Positions 63,532-64,000 of a stretch of DNA of 64,000 nt are shown in pieces (the first letter of the stretch is position 1; each line of letters opens with the position of its first letter). The notes under the pieces were generated by a model. It had not been told where the DNA came from. It did no database searches and worked only from the letters and a program-made list of their open reading frames with translations. The stretch is from an uncultured Chloroflexota bacterium (GTDB lineage: Bacteria; Chloroflexota; Anaerolineae; Anaerolineales; Anaerolineaceae), in contig CADACE010000011.1 in NCBI GenBank assembly GCA_902786265.1, positions 33,947-97,946 of the forward strand. The letters are read 5' to 3'. The position numbers and the translations under genes are program-made.

Positions 63532-64000
63532 TTATTCTCCGGTTACCGGTTCATATTCCTCAGCAGATCCTTCATCCGCGGCAAGTCCGGCCTCAACTTC
63601 TGGCTCAGGCTCAGATTCCGGTTCAGGTTCTGAGTAAGCTTCTTCCGTGACAGTTTCTGCGAAAGTTTCCTCCGAAGTTTCTTCCTGAATCTCTTCGGAA
63701 GATTCCTCCGGCACCTGCTCTTCGGCAGGTTCATCTACGGCCTCAGGAACCGCTTCAGGTTCAGCAGTTTCCTCATAAGAAGGAGCCACTTCATCTGCCC
63801 CTTCCTCTTCGGTCGGCTGTACCGGTTCCACCACCGGAGCGGCGGCCACCACCAGCCGGATCTCGCGGAGGACCTCTTCCTTACCGTACTGTTTGATCAA
63901 CAGCTTCGTCTCACCCTCTGCCAGGAGCTGAATTTCAAGTCCTTTGATCAGCATCTCTTCGAAGGACCGCTCCGTGACTTTCGCGACGGACTCGTTTTCG
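63532..64000 (-). CDS. protein with acidic Glu/Pro-rich C-terminal tail, 5' end outside window
   Basis: The frame is open to the window edge; at least 155 residues are present. The first visible part (SVAKVTERSFEEMLIKGLEI, then LLIKQYGKEEVLREIRLVV) looks like a folded, partly helical domain I do not recognise. The last 90 residues are almost only Glu, Pro, Ala, Ser and Thr (EEQVPEESSEEIQEETSEET; SEPEPESEPEPEVEAG), a flexible acidic tail. A start at the internal Met (63954) is unlikely, since the frame continues upstream in protein-like sequence. A nested palindrome follows the stop. Confidence 0.75.
   Translation of the reverse strand, partial: ENESVAKVTERSFEEMLIKGLEIQLLAEGETKLLIKQYGKEEVLREIRLVVAAAPVVEPVQPTEEEGADEVAPSYEETAEPEAVPEAVDEPAEEQVPEESSEEIQEETSEETFAETVTEEAYSEPEPESEPEPEVEAGLAADEGSAEEYEPVTGE

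Overview
The window looks like a chromosome segment from an anaerobic bacterium, most likely of the phylum Chloroflexota (class Anaerolineae). The reasons are indirect. Ribosomal protein L27 starts directly at MAHKKGGG and lacks the cleaved N-terminal extension of Bacillota. Secreted lipoproteins carry Thr/Pro linkers of the PTATPTPT kind, which are common in Anaerolineae. Base composition is moderate. Genes use ATG or TTG starts, mostly with GGAG-type ribosome binding sites and sigma-70-like promoters. No gene seen here fixes the genus.

Layout. 1-6352: end of a solute-binding protein, an endonuclease/exonuclease/phosphatase-family protein and DNA polymerase III alpha (dnaE). 6586-11755: a soluble hybrid histidine kinase, the ribosomal operon rplU-rpmA-rpmE (with an unusual C-terminal extension on L31) and a sugar-type binding protein. 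11981-15985: a TPR/DUF6273 membrane protein and a DUF1538 membrane protein paired with a tandem PII-like protein. 16138-21265: cell-envelope lipoproteins (a polysaccharide deacetylase-like protein and two tandem LysM plus M23A-type peptidases) around a HIT hydrolase. 21423-25874: tsaD, an M24 peptidase and two polytopic membrane proteins. 26089-30247: an ABC exporter for surface polysaccharide, nucleotide-sugar genes fcl and rfbB, and an unknown gene.

30555-39571 is the accessory region. It starts directly behind a tRNA-Gly gene and reads visibly more AT-rich than its flanks. First come the decayed 3' ends of a DISARM anti-phage locus (a drmB remnant and a drmC broken by a 4-bp duplication). 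Then comes an intact three-gene operon: a tail-anchored coiled-coil protein, a membrane protein with Rossmann/RCK domains and a RyR-like C-terminus, and a 1098-residue SIR2 - SseB-like - EVE-like - winged-helix fusion. A Pif1-type helicase follows as its own unit. This is the best candidate for an undescribed defence system: an NAD-consuming SIR2 enzyme paired with a nucleotide-sensing, channel-like membrane protein.

39635-49272 holds an XRE regulator with a membrane partner and a three-site operator, a CPBP protease, a leucine-rich-repeat protein, two membrane genes, a C39-like peptidase, aroQ, an acyltransferase and a DegV protein. 49574-55802 holds alpha-glucan metabolism (glgB, a GH13 glycosidase), rpiB and a PfkB sugar kinase. 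55972-64000 holds ileS, a secreted protein with a calcium-loop-like motif, adenine deaminase, a 1.2-kb non-coding stretch packed with long palindromes and direct repeats, and the end of an acidic-tailed protein.

Two features recur across the window. One is a palindrome family built on the core CAGCACCTGATAC, found after three genes. The other is a set of intergenic heptanucleotide tandem repeats (TTTCTTA, GGGATTA). Two plus-strand genes have a TATAAT box only 6 nt before the ATG and no Shine-Dalgarno sequence, which suggests leaderless transcripts.
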